NCBI GenBank assembly: GCA_003141455.1
Contig: PLMA01000046.1
Span: 16,761-55,634, forward strand
DNA from: Chloroflexota bacterium
Lineage (GTDB): Bacteria; Chloroflexota; Limnocylindria; Limnocylindrales; CSP1-4
DNA: 38,874 bases
Direction: 5' to 3'
Each line of letters starts with the position of its first letter. Positions within the stretch are counted from its first letter, which is position 1. The position numbers were made by a program, and so were the translations under genes. Of the stretch, positions 9,149 through 15,803 are shown one piece after another. A model generated the notes under the pieces. That model made no database searches. It was not told where the DNA came from and worked only from the letters and a program-made list of their open reading frames with translations.

Positions 9149-10129
9149 CTACGTGGATGACGGCAGCGGGGTCGGCTCGAAACCAGCCGGTGGGACGCAA
9201 ATCTTCCAGCCGATCTCCAGGTGGTCGGGGCGCGGGGCCACGCTCGGGTTGGCGGCGATGATCTCCCACAATTGCAGGCCGTTGTTGTAGGCGATGAGGG
9301 CTAGAGATTCGCCGGACTTAACCGGATGGATCTGGCCCGGGCAGGCGCCCGAGGGCACAGGCGTGGCGGGCTGGGACGCCGAGGGGTTCGGGCTCGAATC
9401 GGTCTGCGAGGCGCCCGAGTTGGGTGGCAGCGAGCCGGGGCTGCCGATGGCCGTCGTGCCCTTCTGGCTCAAGATGATGGGCAAGGAGATCAGAGCGACC
9501 ATGAGAATCGAGATCCCGACGACAACCAACAACAGAGGCTGATTGGCGCGGCGATCGTCACGGCTCCGAAGCCGGGGGAAGCTCTCCAGGCGCGGCGGAT
9601 TCTCCCACCCTGGGTGGCTGGGTCCACGGCGAGCCATCGCCACCGCCGGAGTCCCCAGCGATGAAGGGGCTACCGGGGCGGACGGAGACGAGGAGCGCTT
9701 GGTCTCGCCCTCGTAGCTCCACAGGCTGGCCCCCGCTTCGGCCGACCGGGACGCCGTGGCCGCGACTGCCGCTCCCGGCGCGAGCCGGGAATGCCCCGCG
9801 AGGAAGGCCGGCGTTGCTCCCTCCTCCCCGGCGGCCATGCCGGCGACTTCCGGACCGATCGTCGTCCCCGTGGCCGACGCGGCGCCCGGCTGAGTGACCC
9901 CGGCGGCTTCCTGTCGTGCCCAATCGAGGAAGATCGGGCACTGAGGGAAATCCGCGGCCAGGCAGTAGCGCTCTTGATGAGGGAAAGCGCGCGGCTCCGG
10001 CTCGGCCGCTGCGAAACAGCGATGACGAGCGTCGGGAACACTCGACCTGTGATCGCGATCTTCCTCAAAAGCGACGAACGGACAGGCGCTGGGGCCCCCG
10101 TCGAGCGGCGCTGGCGTCTCCTCAATCAC
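9149..10129 (-). CDS. Membrane-anchored LysM protein with cysteine-containing N-terminal domain
   Basis: This 326-residue protein has no signal peptide. An N-terminal region (about 1-75) holds four cysteines (C16, C38, C56, C64) in contexts such as ACPF, HRCF, YCLAA and QCPIF. A long disordered linker follows, then the motif RRGPSHPGWENPP with PRLRSRDDRR (167-194), one membrane helix (about 198-221), a Ser/Pro linker and one LysM domain (about 268-313). The topology is therefore N-in, C-out, with LysM expected to bind peptidoglycan-type glycans. C263 and C311 flank the LysM domain and may form a disulfide. The GTG start at 10129 lacks a Shine-Dalgarno but has TATGAT 7 nt upstream. The cysteine domain could bind a metal; that is inference. 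Confidence 0.8.
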   Translation of the reverse strand: MIEETPAPLDGGPSACPFVAFEEDRDHRSSVPDARHRCFAAAEPEPRAFPHQERYCLAADFPQCPIFLDWARQEAAGVTQPGAASATGTTIGPEVAGMAAGEEGATPAFLAGHSRLAPGAAVAATASRSAEAGASLWSYEGETKRSSSPSAPVAPSSLGTPAVAMARRGPSHPGWENPPRLESFPRLRSRDDRRANQPLLLVVVGISILMVALISLPIILSQKGTTAIGSPGSLPPNSGASQTDSSPNPSASQPATPVPSGACPGQIHPVKSGESLALIAYNNGLQLWEIIAANPSVAPRPDHLEIGWKICVPPAGFEPTPLPSST

Positions 10130-10142
10130 GTCTCAGATCATA
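10130..10142 (-). promoter_or_regulatory. Putative -10 of a leaderless transcript
   Basis: On the minus strand TATGAT (plus 10137-10142) ends 7 nt before the GTG start codon at 10129. It is a five-of-six match to the -10 consensus and no ribosome-binding site lies between. It is the best example of the leaderless pattern in the window. Confidence 0.55.
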
Positions 10143-10255
10143 GCCTGACGGGCGGGTCTTGTGGCGTGCCGGCCGAGTCCACGCCGCACCCACGCCCTCG
10201 TCGACCGAGAGCGCGCCGCGGGTCGAGGGTCGATATTGCCGGCGGCGGACGCCGG

Positions 10256-10726
10256 CTAGGCGGCCTGATCCAGGGCCGACTGAAGGGACTGCTGGTAGGC
10301 CTGGCTCGTGTACGTGGCGCCCGAAACGCTGTCCACCTGGGCGCTCTGAGCCTGCAGGACCTCGCTGCGCAGCTGCGGCGCGGCGTACCGACTGACCTGC
10401 GACGAATGCCCGCCGCTCGGGAGCTGCAGTGTCTGGACGTCGGTGATACGCCCGCTCTGCAGGCTCACCTGCACCTGGACGTTGCCGAACGGGGTCTGAA
10501 CGGAGGAGCCCGTGAGCTGACCCGTGTATGAACCCTTCGGCGCCGGCGTGCCGGCTGCCGCCGGCCCGCCTCCCACCGCCGGCACACCGCCCGCCGCCGG
10601 GGTGCCGGCCGGACCGTTCACGGGCGCAGGAGCGCTCACCCCGACCGTAGCCGGCGTCTTGAAGCTCAAGAGCAGGGCCAGCGCGACGGCTGTCAGGAAG
10701 GTGCCGATTACGGCTCTCATAGGCAT
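10256..10726 (-). CDS. Secreted FMN-binding domain protein
   Basis: This 156-residue protein has an N-terminal hydrophobic export segment (about 5-21), a Gly/Ala/Pro-rich linker (25-63) and an FMN_bind domain (about 64-156). The sequence VDSVSGATYTS at 131-141 matches the ApbE flavinylation motif; T138 would carry FMN through a phosphoester bond, as in NqrC and RnfG. The protein should therefore be an extracytoplasmic one-flavin electron carrier. It begins 17 nt after the stop of the transmembrane reductase gene, with GGGGAGAG in front of the ATG, so the reductase is the likely electron donor or acceptor. No ApbE gene is in the window, so the modifying enzyme must be encoded elsewhere. Confidence 0.9.
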   Translation of the reverse strand: MPMRAVIGTFLTAVALALLLSFKTPATVGVSAPAPVNGPAGTPAAGGVPAVGGGPAAAGTPAPKGSYTGQLTGSSVQTPFGNVQVQVSLQSGRITDVQTLQLPSGGHSSQVSRYAAPQLRSEVLQAQSAQVDSVSGATYTSQAYQQSLQSALDQAA

Positions 10727-10743
10727 TTCTATCTCTCCCCGCT

Positions 10744-12192
10744 TCAGAACGAGAAGCGTTCGTAGTGGATCTGCGCGGACGGGATGCGCAGCCAGCGCAA
10801 TCCGCTAAGGACGCGTTGCATCATCCCGGTCGGACCGCAGATGTAGATGTCACGTTCGTGAATATCGGGAACGAGGCGGCGGAGGGCCCGCGGCTCGAGC
10901 GGATCGATCGGCATCTCGCGCGATCCACGCCGCCCGACGAGATAGTGGACCGTGGCGCCGCGCAGGCTGGCCAGCTGATCGATCTCTTCACGGAAGACGA
11001 TCTCCTCGGGGCTACTCGCTCGGTAGACCAGGGTCAGATTGCCCCGCGATGCCGGCAACTCCTCGAGCAGCGCCCGGAGAGGTGTGATACCGATGCCACC
11101 CGCGATCATCAGCACGCGGGCTTTCCTTCGAGCCAGACCGGTGAAGGCTCCGTATGGGCCTTCGAGCATCACCGGAGTTCCGACCCGGATGCGCTGCAGC
11201 TTGCCGGTGTGATCGCCCAGGTCCTTGATGGTGAACCGGAGATACCGGCCGTTTGGCGCGGCTGAGATCGAGAATGGGTGTGCCTTGTACCAGTCCTCGG
11301 TGGTCAGGAAGCGAAGGCGGAACCACTGGCCGGCGCGAACTGGCAGCAGATCGAGGTCGCGACCCGTCAGGTAGATCGAAGTCACTCCCGGCGCCTCCTC
11401 GACCACGTTGGCGACGCGGAAGCGGTGCCGCCAGGTGGCTGCGAAAGGCTGGCCGAAGCGGAACGCCAGCAAGGTGCCGAAGGCGATCACGTACAAGGCC
11501 ATCCAGTACAGAGTCGCGAGCTGGTCGGTGGTGAAGTCGACCCCGACGAAGATCTGGTGGAGGAAGCCGAGCGCGATAGCCAGGTACGTGTAGAGATGGA
11601 TGGCGTACCAGGCTTCGTAGGAAAGTCGCCGGCGTGCGGCGCGGATCGAGCTGAACGCCACGAAGATGAAGAGCCCCAGCGACACCGCCGACCAGAGAAC
11701 GTACGGGTACGTCGTCAAGAGCGCGACTACCTCGTCCACCGGGGAGCTGTTCACTCCCATCCCCAACCCGATCGTTGTGAAGATGGCGTGGAAGACCAGC
11801 AGCCAGATCGCGCCGAACCCGACCCAGCGGTGGGCGTCGGTGATGCGGTCCTGGCCGAATACCTGGTCGAGCCACGGATTGCGCGACATCAGGATCAGCT
11901 GAATCAGGACAAGGTACGTCCCATACAGGGCGCACAGCTCTCCGATCGCGGTCAAGATGCCGGCGGGCGTCGACAGCTCGTGGAGATTGCCGTGGCGGAT
12001 CCACATGCCGGCGATCAGCAGCGCATTGCCGCCCAGGAGTGCGTAAAAGTCGTTGGCTTTGACAGGCCAGACGCGCGGGATCGGCACACGGCGCACCTTG
12101 CGGGTGGGGGCCGCGACCCTGACCCGGGTTTGGGCGACGTAGCTGCCGTTCATGGGGCGGTCTCGAGTCTCCGGTCTACCTGGCTTGGGCAT
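10744..12192 (-). CDS. Ferric reductase-like transmembrane flavo-haem oxidoreductase
   Basis: This 482-residue protein has six predicted membrane helices (about 48-245) followed by an FAD-binding ferredoxin-reductase domain (about 255-355) and an NAD(P)-binding domain (about 358-475). Four histidines, H121/H135 and H199/H212, have the paired 13-14-residue spacing of bis-haem ferric reductases and NADPH oxidases. The FAD motif is HPFSIS (305-310), with GPYG at 345-348, GGIGITP at 365-371 and ICGP at 451-454. Electrons would pass from cytosolic NAD(P)H through FAD and two haems to the outer face, here most likely to the FMN-binding protein encoded 17 nt downstream. The ATG at 12192 is chosen because TACGCT lies 8 nt upstream; ATG 12153 (internal, Met14) has no better site. 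Confidence 0.9.
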   Translation of the reverse strand: MPKPGRPETRDRPMNGSYVAQTRVRVAAPTRKVRRVPIPRVWPVKANDFYALLGGNALLIAGMWIRHGNLHELSTPAGILTAIGELCALYGTYLVLIQLILMSRNPWLDQVFGQDRITDAHRWVGFGAIWLLVFHAIFTTIGLGMGVNSSPVDEVVALLTTYPYVLWSAVSLGLFIFVAFSSIRAARRRLSYEAWYAIHLYTYLAIALGFLHQIFVGVDFTTDQLATLYWMALYVIAFGTLLAFRFGQPFAATWRHRFRVANVVEEAPGVTSIYLTGRDLDLLPVRAGQWFRLRFLTTEDWYKAHPFSISAAPNGRYLRFTIKDLGDHTGKLQRIRVGTPVMLEGPYGAFTGLARRKARVLMIAGGIGITPLRALLEELPASRGNLTLVYRASSPEEIVFREEIDQLASLRGATVHYLVGRRGSREMPIDPLEPRALRRLVPDIHERDIYICGPTGMMQRVLSGLRWLRIPSAQIHYERFSF

Positions 12193-12206
12193 GGGCGTCC
12201 AGCGTA
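12193..12206 (-). promoter_or_regulatory. Putative -10 of a leaderless transcript
   Basis: Minus-strand TACGCT (plus 12201-12206), preceded by TG, ends 8 nt before the ATG at 12192. There is no Shine-Dalgarno. The spacing is the longest of the leaderless candidates, so this one is less certain. Confidence 0.4.
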
Positions 12207-12404
12207 CATCTGGTTCGCGGCATCCCCGCGAGGAACTGACGCCACGAATCTTCGAGTTCAATCCTGACACCAGGCTGAAGACCCCGCGGACCAACTATGG
12301 ATTTACCGTGGAGACGGCGTGGAGAATCTTGCACCGTCGACGAGGCCACTGGAGATGGCAAGTCGGTGCCGGACGCAGCCGGCGCATCGCACCGGGGCCC
12401 GCAT

Positions 12405-12433
12405 TTGACACGCGGCGCGGTGCCTCCAACACT
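12405..12433 (+). promoter_or_regulatory. Candidate sigma-70-type promoter of sodN
   Basis: TTGACA at 12405-12410 is a perfect -35 box. After 17 bp, AACACT (12428-12433) is a weaker -10 keeping A2 and T6. A transcript from about 12440 would carry a leader of about 60 nt containing GAGAGGAG at 12491-12498 before the sodN ATG. The rest of the 310-bp divergent intergenic region holds the leaderless start of the reductase gene; I saw no convincing Nur-type palindrome. Confidence 0.45.
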
Positions 12434-12502
12434 GGAAGAGGCTGAGGCCCAGCGAAGCTGCCTGCTCGTCCCTGCCTCGCCTGAGCTCCCGAGAGGAGAC
12501 CG

Positions 12503-12922
12503 ATGTCCCGAGCAACCGGCTGGCTTCGCCCGCCCACAACCGCCTACGCACACTGCGACGTTCCGTGCGGCATCTACGACCCGCACGCTGCCGAGCTTGC
12601 CGCTCGCACCGTCGCCCGAATGGTCGAGCTGATAGGCCAGCTGCCCAAAGAGAATCCCACCGAGGCGGACCGCGCCAAGTTGGTCCGCTGCATCACGGTG
12701 AAGGAGCAGCACGCCGAGATCGTGAAGCACGAGATCGGGGTCATCTGGAGCGACTACTTCAAGCCCGAGCACGTGGAGCGCTACCCGGATCTCCACGATC
12801 GAACGTGGAAGATCCTCAAGCTCGCGGGCAAGAACAAGCAGAACATCGACGCCGCGGCTGCCGCCGAGCTCGAGGCCGCGGTCAAGGAGTACGCCGACAT
12901 CTTCTGGTCCACCAAGAAGTGA
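12503..12922 (+). CDS. sodN: Nickel superoxide dismutase precursor
   Basis: This 139-residue protein carries the diagnostic nickel hook HCDVPCGIYDP at residues 17-27. After removal of a 16-residue propeptide ending in AYA, His17 becomes residue 1, and His1, Cys2 and Cys6 with their backbone nitrogens bind nickel. The rest matches the family four-helix bundle, including IVKHEIGVIWSDYFKPEH and the ending DIFWSTKK. It converts superoxide to oxygen and hydrogen peroxide in the cytosol as a hexamer. GAGAGGAG sets the ATG. The 3' end overlaps the start of the maturation protease gene by four bases, the usual sodN-sodX arrangement. Identification from the hook motif is secure. Confidence 0.97.
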   Translation: MSRATGWLRPPTTAYAHCDVPCGIYDPHAAELAARTVARMVELIGQLPKENPTEADRAKLVRCITVKEQHAEIVKHEIGVIWSDYFKPEHVERYPDLHDRTWKILKLAGKNKQNIDAAAAAELEAAVKEYADIFWSTKK

Positions 12923-13425
12923 CGTTCGAGCCATCGGACGAGTCGGGCGCCGGAGGCAAATCCTCCGGCGTTTCGCTGTCTCCTCTTGCGGACGCGTGGG
13001 GCCGCCTGCGAACCGGCGTCTGGCGCGTTGCCGTGGCCGAGGAGAGCATGGCCCCCGCCCTCGCCGCCGGGGATTGGCTGCTCCTCGACCCGACGCCACC
13101 GCGCTGGCCGCGGCGCGGCAGCGTGGTGGTATTCCACGAGCCCGAGAGCGGCCTCCTGGCCATCAAGAGGGTGGCGGCGGGCCCGGGCGACCACGTCCGC
13201 ATCTCGGCGGGGATCCTCCACCTGAGCCCGGACCAGGCCTGGCTGCTCGGCGACAACGGCGCCTCGTCGATCGATTCGCGCCGCTACGGCCCGGTGGGAC
13301 TGGATGCGCTGGTGGGACGGGCGTGGTTCCGGTACGCCCCGGCGCCACGTATCGGGCTGATCCCGCGCGGCCCGGGTCAGCCTCTCCCAAGCAGTTCGCG
13401 CGCCGCCAGCTCGATCATCCCGTAG
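12919..13425 (+). CDS. sodX: Nickel superoxide dismutase maturation protease (S26 family)
   Basis: This 168-residue signal-peptidase-like protein starts with GTG inside the sodN stop (GTGA), so translation is coupled. It keeps the serine of ESMAP (S43) and the lysine of IKRVAAG (K83), the S26 catalytic dyad, plus the box-E-like GDNGASSIDSRRYGPV. It lacks an obvious membrane anchor, consistent with a protease that trims the sodN propeptide in the cytosol to expose the N-terminal His for nickel binding. The last 16 codons overlap the 3' end of the convergent F420-type oxidoreductase gene (49 bp), so the C-terminal tail after about residue 150 may not be conserved. Confidence 0.92.
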   Translation: MTFEPSDESGAGGKSSGVSLSPLADAWGRLRTGVWRVAVAEESMAPALAAGDWLLLDPTPPRWPRRGSVVVFHEPESGLLAIKRVAAGPGDHVRISAGILHLSPDQAWLLGDNGASSIDSRRYGPVGLDALVGRAWFRYAPAPRIGLIPRGPGQPLPSSSRAASSIIP

Positions 13426-14330
13426 TCGCGGGGCAGCAGGTCCTGCAGGATGATCCGCTGCGCACCGGCCGCGGCGAAGCGGGCGACCATCGCCCGAGCC
13501 TCGGTCGGGGTGCCGGCAACCCAGCGCTTCCGGCGAGTCTTCAGCCAGGCCTCGGCGTCCGTGCCGGCCTCACCAACAATGGCCAGCTGAGCCTGCACCC
13601 GCCCGGCAAGTTCGGCCTCGTCCCGGCCGATCAGCAGCCCCGCCATGACCGAGTGCGCCACGGCGGCGGGGTCCCTGCCGATCCTGCGGCACTGTTCGTC
13701 CAGTCGGGCGAAGGCCTCCGCGCAGCTGTCCGGATCGCTGCTCGACATGTTGTATTCATCGGCGTAGCGAGCGGCGAGGCGCAGCGAACGGGGACTCCCT
13801 TCCCCGCCGACGATGATCGGTGGGTGGGGGCGCTGGACCGGCTTGGGAGCGAACGATGCCGACTCGATGCGAAGCTTCTTGCCCTCGAACGACCAGCCGT
13901 CCGGCTCCTCCCACAGGCCGTGGAGGATCGCCAGTTCGTCCTCCATCAGATCGGCGCGCTCGACGATCTCGGGAAAGGCCAGGCCGAGTCGCCTGTGTTC
14001 CGGCTCGTTCCAGCCGGCCCCAACGCCGACCTCGATTCGACCTCCGCTCATCTCGTCCGCCGTGGTCACGACCTTGGCGAATGACCCGGGATGGCGGAAC
14101 GTCACGGGCGAGACCAGCGTGCCGAGCCGGATGCGCGTCGTCTCGCGGGCGATTCCGGCCAGGACCGTCCAGGCGTCGGTGGTCGGGTTGTCATCCGGGC
14201 CCGGGAAGCTGCGGTAGTGGTCCGATCGGAAGAAGGCCTCGAACCCGAGGCGTTCGGCCAGCCGGGCAATCTCGAGCTGCTCGGCGTAGGAGAGTCCCTG
14301 CTGGGGCTCGATCATCAGCGCGAATCGCAT
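13377..14330 (-). CDS. LLM-class F420-dependent oxidoreductase
   Basis: This 317-residue luciferase-like (LLM) TIM-barrel protein shows the family opening MRFALMIEPQQG, the strand FEAFFRSDHY, RIRLGTLVSPVTFRHPG, and RIEVGVGAGWNEPEH, all typical of F420-dependent members. The substrate cannot be read; relatives reduce or oxidise diverse compounds using coenzyme F420. ATG 14330 is set by GGAGG about 6 nt upstream on the minus strand; a longer frame starts without such support. It is convergent with sodX and overlaps it by 49 bp. It indicates that the organism makes or uses F420, although FMN use by some family members cannot be excluded. Confidence 0.88.
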   Translation of the reverse strand: MRFALMIEPQQGLSYAEQLEIARLAERLGFEAFFRSDHYRSFPGPDDNPTTDAWTVLAGIARETTRIRLGTLVSPVTFRHPGSFAKVVTTADEMSGGRIEVGVGAGWNEPEHRRLGLAFPEIVERADLMEDELAILHGLWEEPDGWSFEGKKLRIESASFAPKPVQRPHPPIIVGGEGSPRSLRLAARYADEYNMSSSDPDSCAEAFARLDEQCRRIGRDPAAVAHSVMAGLLIGRDEAELAGRVQAQLAIVGEAGTDAEAWLKTRRKRWVAGTPTEARAMVARFAAAGAQRIILQDLLPRDYGMIELAARELLGRG

Positions 14331-14442
14331 CGCGACCTCCGGGCAGCGTGAGCGGTTGACCGACCTCGGCCGTCGGCGCATGAATGATCGCTCTCCTCGG
14401 GGAATAACACATTTGCGCGATGCAGGAAGTCCCGTCGCCCGC

Positions 14443-14554
14443 TAGAATTCGGCGCGTTCCGTCGGTCAGGGGCCCGATGGCCTTCTCCGACGGCGCTGCC
14501 ATCGCTCACACCTCAGGCGGGCCGGCCCCCCCTCACCGGCCCGCCTTCCTTTTG
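14443..14554 (+). ncRNA. Candidate structured small RNA (about 100 nt)
   Basis: TAGAAT at 14443-14448 is a good -10. A transcript from about 14455 would fold into an extended hairpin, CCGTCGG (14459-14465) with CCGACGG (14487-14493), enclosing GGCC/GGCC around a CGAT loop (14471-14482), and would end at a strong intrinsic terminator (14516-14554). No open frame with a ribosome-binding site fits inside. It lies in the 327-bp gap between the divergent F420-type and GNAT-Rieske genes. An attenuator for the latter is an alternative, but that gene appears to have its own start signal at 14646. No convincing -35 was found. Confidence 0.42.
14516..14554 (+). terminator. Strong intrinsic terminator
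   Basis: GGCGGGCCGG (14516-14525) pairs perfectly with CCGGCCCGCC (14536-14545) across a 10-nt C-rich loop, followed by TTCCTTTTG. It points rightward and no protein gene precedes it on the plus strand for over 900 bp. A degenerate copy of its right half (CCCCTCCACCGGCCCGCCTC) recurs about 40 bp downstream. Confidence 0.8.
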
Positions 14555-14645
14555 CTCACGTACTTGGCAGCAGCGGCCCCCTCCACCGGCCCGCCTCTCC
14601 TTAGCCCAGGGCGTTGACGATGGCGGGCTCCCGCCACGGAACCGG

Positions 14646-14657
14646 CATACTTCGATC
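14646..14657 (+). promoter_or_regulatory. Putative -10 of a leaderless transcript
   Basis: CATACT at 14646-14651 ends 6 nt before ATG 14658 and there is no Shine-Dalgarno. TTGACG occurs at 14614-14619, but 26 bp is too far for a normal -35. Confidence 0.45.
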
Positions 14658-15773
14658 ATGCCCGAGAAGCTCCTCCCACCGAATCCACCGCTCAGCGACG
14701 GCGTGATACTGCTGCGGCCCTTCCGTGCAGACGACGCGCTCGACATCACGGCAGCCTGCCAGGACCCGGCCATCCAGCGCTGGATCCCGGTCATCCCCGT
14801 GCCCTACACCGAGGCCGACGCGCGGCGCTTCATCCTGATGGCATTGCAGTCCTGGAACGACGGAACCCGGTACGAGTTCGCGATAGCGGACGCGGCCTCC
14901 GACCTCTACATCGGCTCGGTCGGGCTGAACCTGGGGCCGAATCCCCGGCGCCACGCAATTGGCTACCTGGTGGCACCCGAGGCTCGAGGCCGCGGTGTCG
15001 CCACCAGGGCCGTGCGCCTCATCACACGCTGGGCCTTCGAATCGCTGGCCATCGAGCGTTTGGCCCTGTGGACGCTTCCCGGCAACGTAGCGTCTCAAGA
15101 CGTGGCTGAGAAGGCCGGCTTCCGCTACGAGGGGCTGGTCCGGAACTGGGAAGCGGACCGCGACGACCGACCCATCGACGCCGTTATGTTCTCCATGACG
15201 CCCGCGGACCTGGCCGACGACCTCGCCGAGGCCGGCGACGCGCCCGCACCGGGCAGGCTGTCGTCGCCACCGGACCGGACTACCGGCGCCCCGCCCATAG
15301 CTCGCTTCCCGCGCGAGCTCCGAGCGACCGGGACGCGTGCGGCGCCGTTCGTGGAGATCGCGGCCGTCTCGGACCTGGAGCCCGGGACCATGCGGCGGGT
15401 CACGCTGGCGGATTTCGACCTGCTGGTGGCCTGGACGGAAGACGGGATCGTGGTCAGCGACGATCGCTGCCCGCACATGTCGGCGCCGCTCTCGATAGGC
15501 GAGCTCGAGGGCTGCGTGGTCGCCTGCCCGCTCCACGAGGGACGCTTCGACCTTCGTTCCGGGGAGACCGTCCGGATGCCCACGACCGGCGGTCTAGACG
15601 CCGATGGCCTGTACCACTCGCCGTGGTCTCCGTCGGGGACGCTGCCCAGGTCCGAGCCGCCATCCAAGAAGCTGGCGGCGCGCCGCCTGACCCGCGTCAA
15701 CCGGCTCCGCTACTACTCAGCCCGCATACGCGACGGCCACCTTGAGGCACAACTCCCGATCCTGCCGGAGTAG
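14658..15773 (+). CDS. GNAT acetyltransferase-Rieske [2Fe-2S] fusion protein
   Basis: This 371-residue fusion contains two unrelated domains. Residues 10-180 form a RimJ/RimL-type GNAT acetyltransferase: ILLRPFRADDALDI at the start, the acetyl-CoA loop EARGRGVATRAV near 108-119, and AEKAGFRYEGLVRN near 150-163. After a short Pro/Ala linker (about 186-226), residues 228-365 form a Rieske ferredoxin-like domain with the full ligand set C271, H273, C290 and H293 (CPHMSAP and CPLHEGRFDL), the usual two-loop spacing. The first domain should acetylate an amine or protein N-terminus with acetyl-CoA; the second should hold a 2Fe-2S cluster. One uninterrupted frame runs through both. No partner redox gene is adjacent. 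A redox-sensing or tethering role is inference. Confidence 0.88.
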   Translation: MPEKLLPPNPPLSDGVILLRPFRADDALDITAACQDPAIQRWIPVIPVPYTEADARRFILMALQSWNDGTRYEFAIADAASDLYIGSVGLNLGPNPRRHAIGYLVAPEARGRGVATRAVRLITRWAFESLAIERLALWTLPGNVASQDVAEKAGFRYEGLVRNWEADRDDRPIDAVMFSMTPADLADDLAEAGDAPAPGRLSSPPDRTTGAPPIARFPRELRATGTRAAPFVEIAAVSDLEPGTMRRVTLADFDLLVAWTEDGIVVSDDRCPHMSAPLSIGELEGCVVACPLHEGRFDLRSGETVRMPTTGGLDADGLYHSPWSPSGTLPRSEPPSKKLAARRLTRVNRLRYYSARIRDGHLEAQLPILPE

Positions 15774-15803
15774 CTTCCGCCTCGCCCGGCCCGCCGACCC
15801 AGG

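Noticed and set aside
14614-14651. TTGACG and CATACT as a paired -35/-10 for the GNAT-Rieske gene
   Set aside because: The 26-bp spacing is too long for a normal sigma-70-type promoter; only the -10 was kept.
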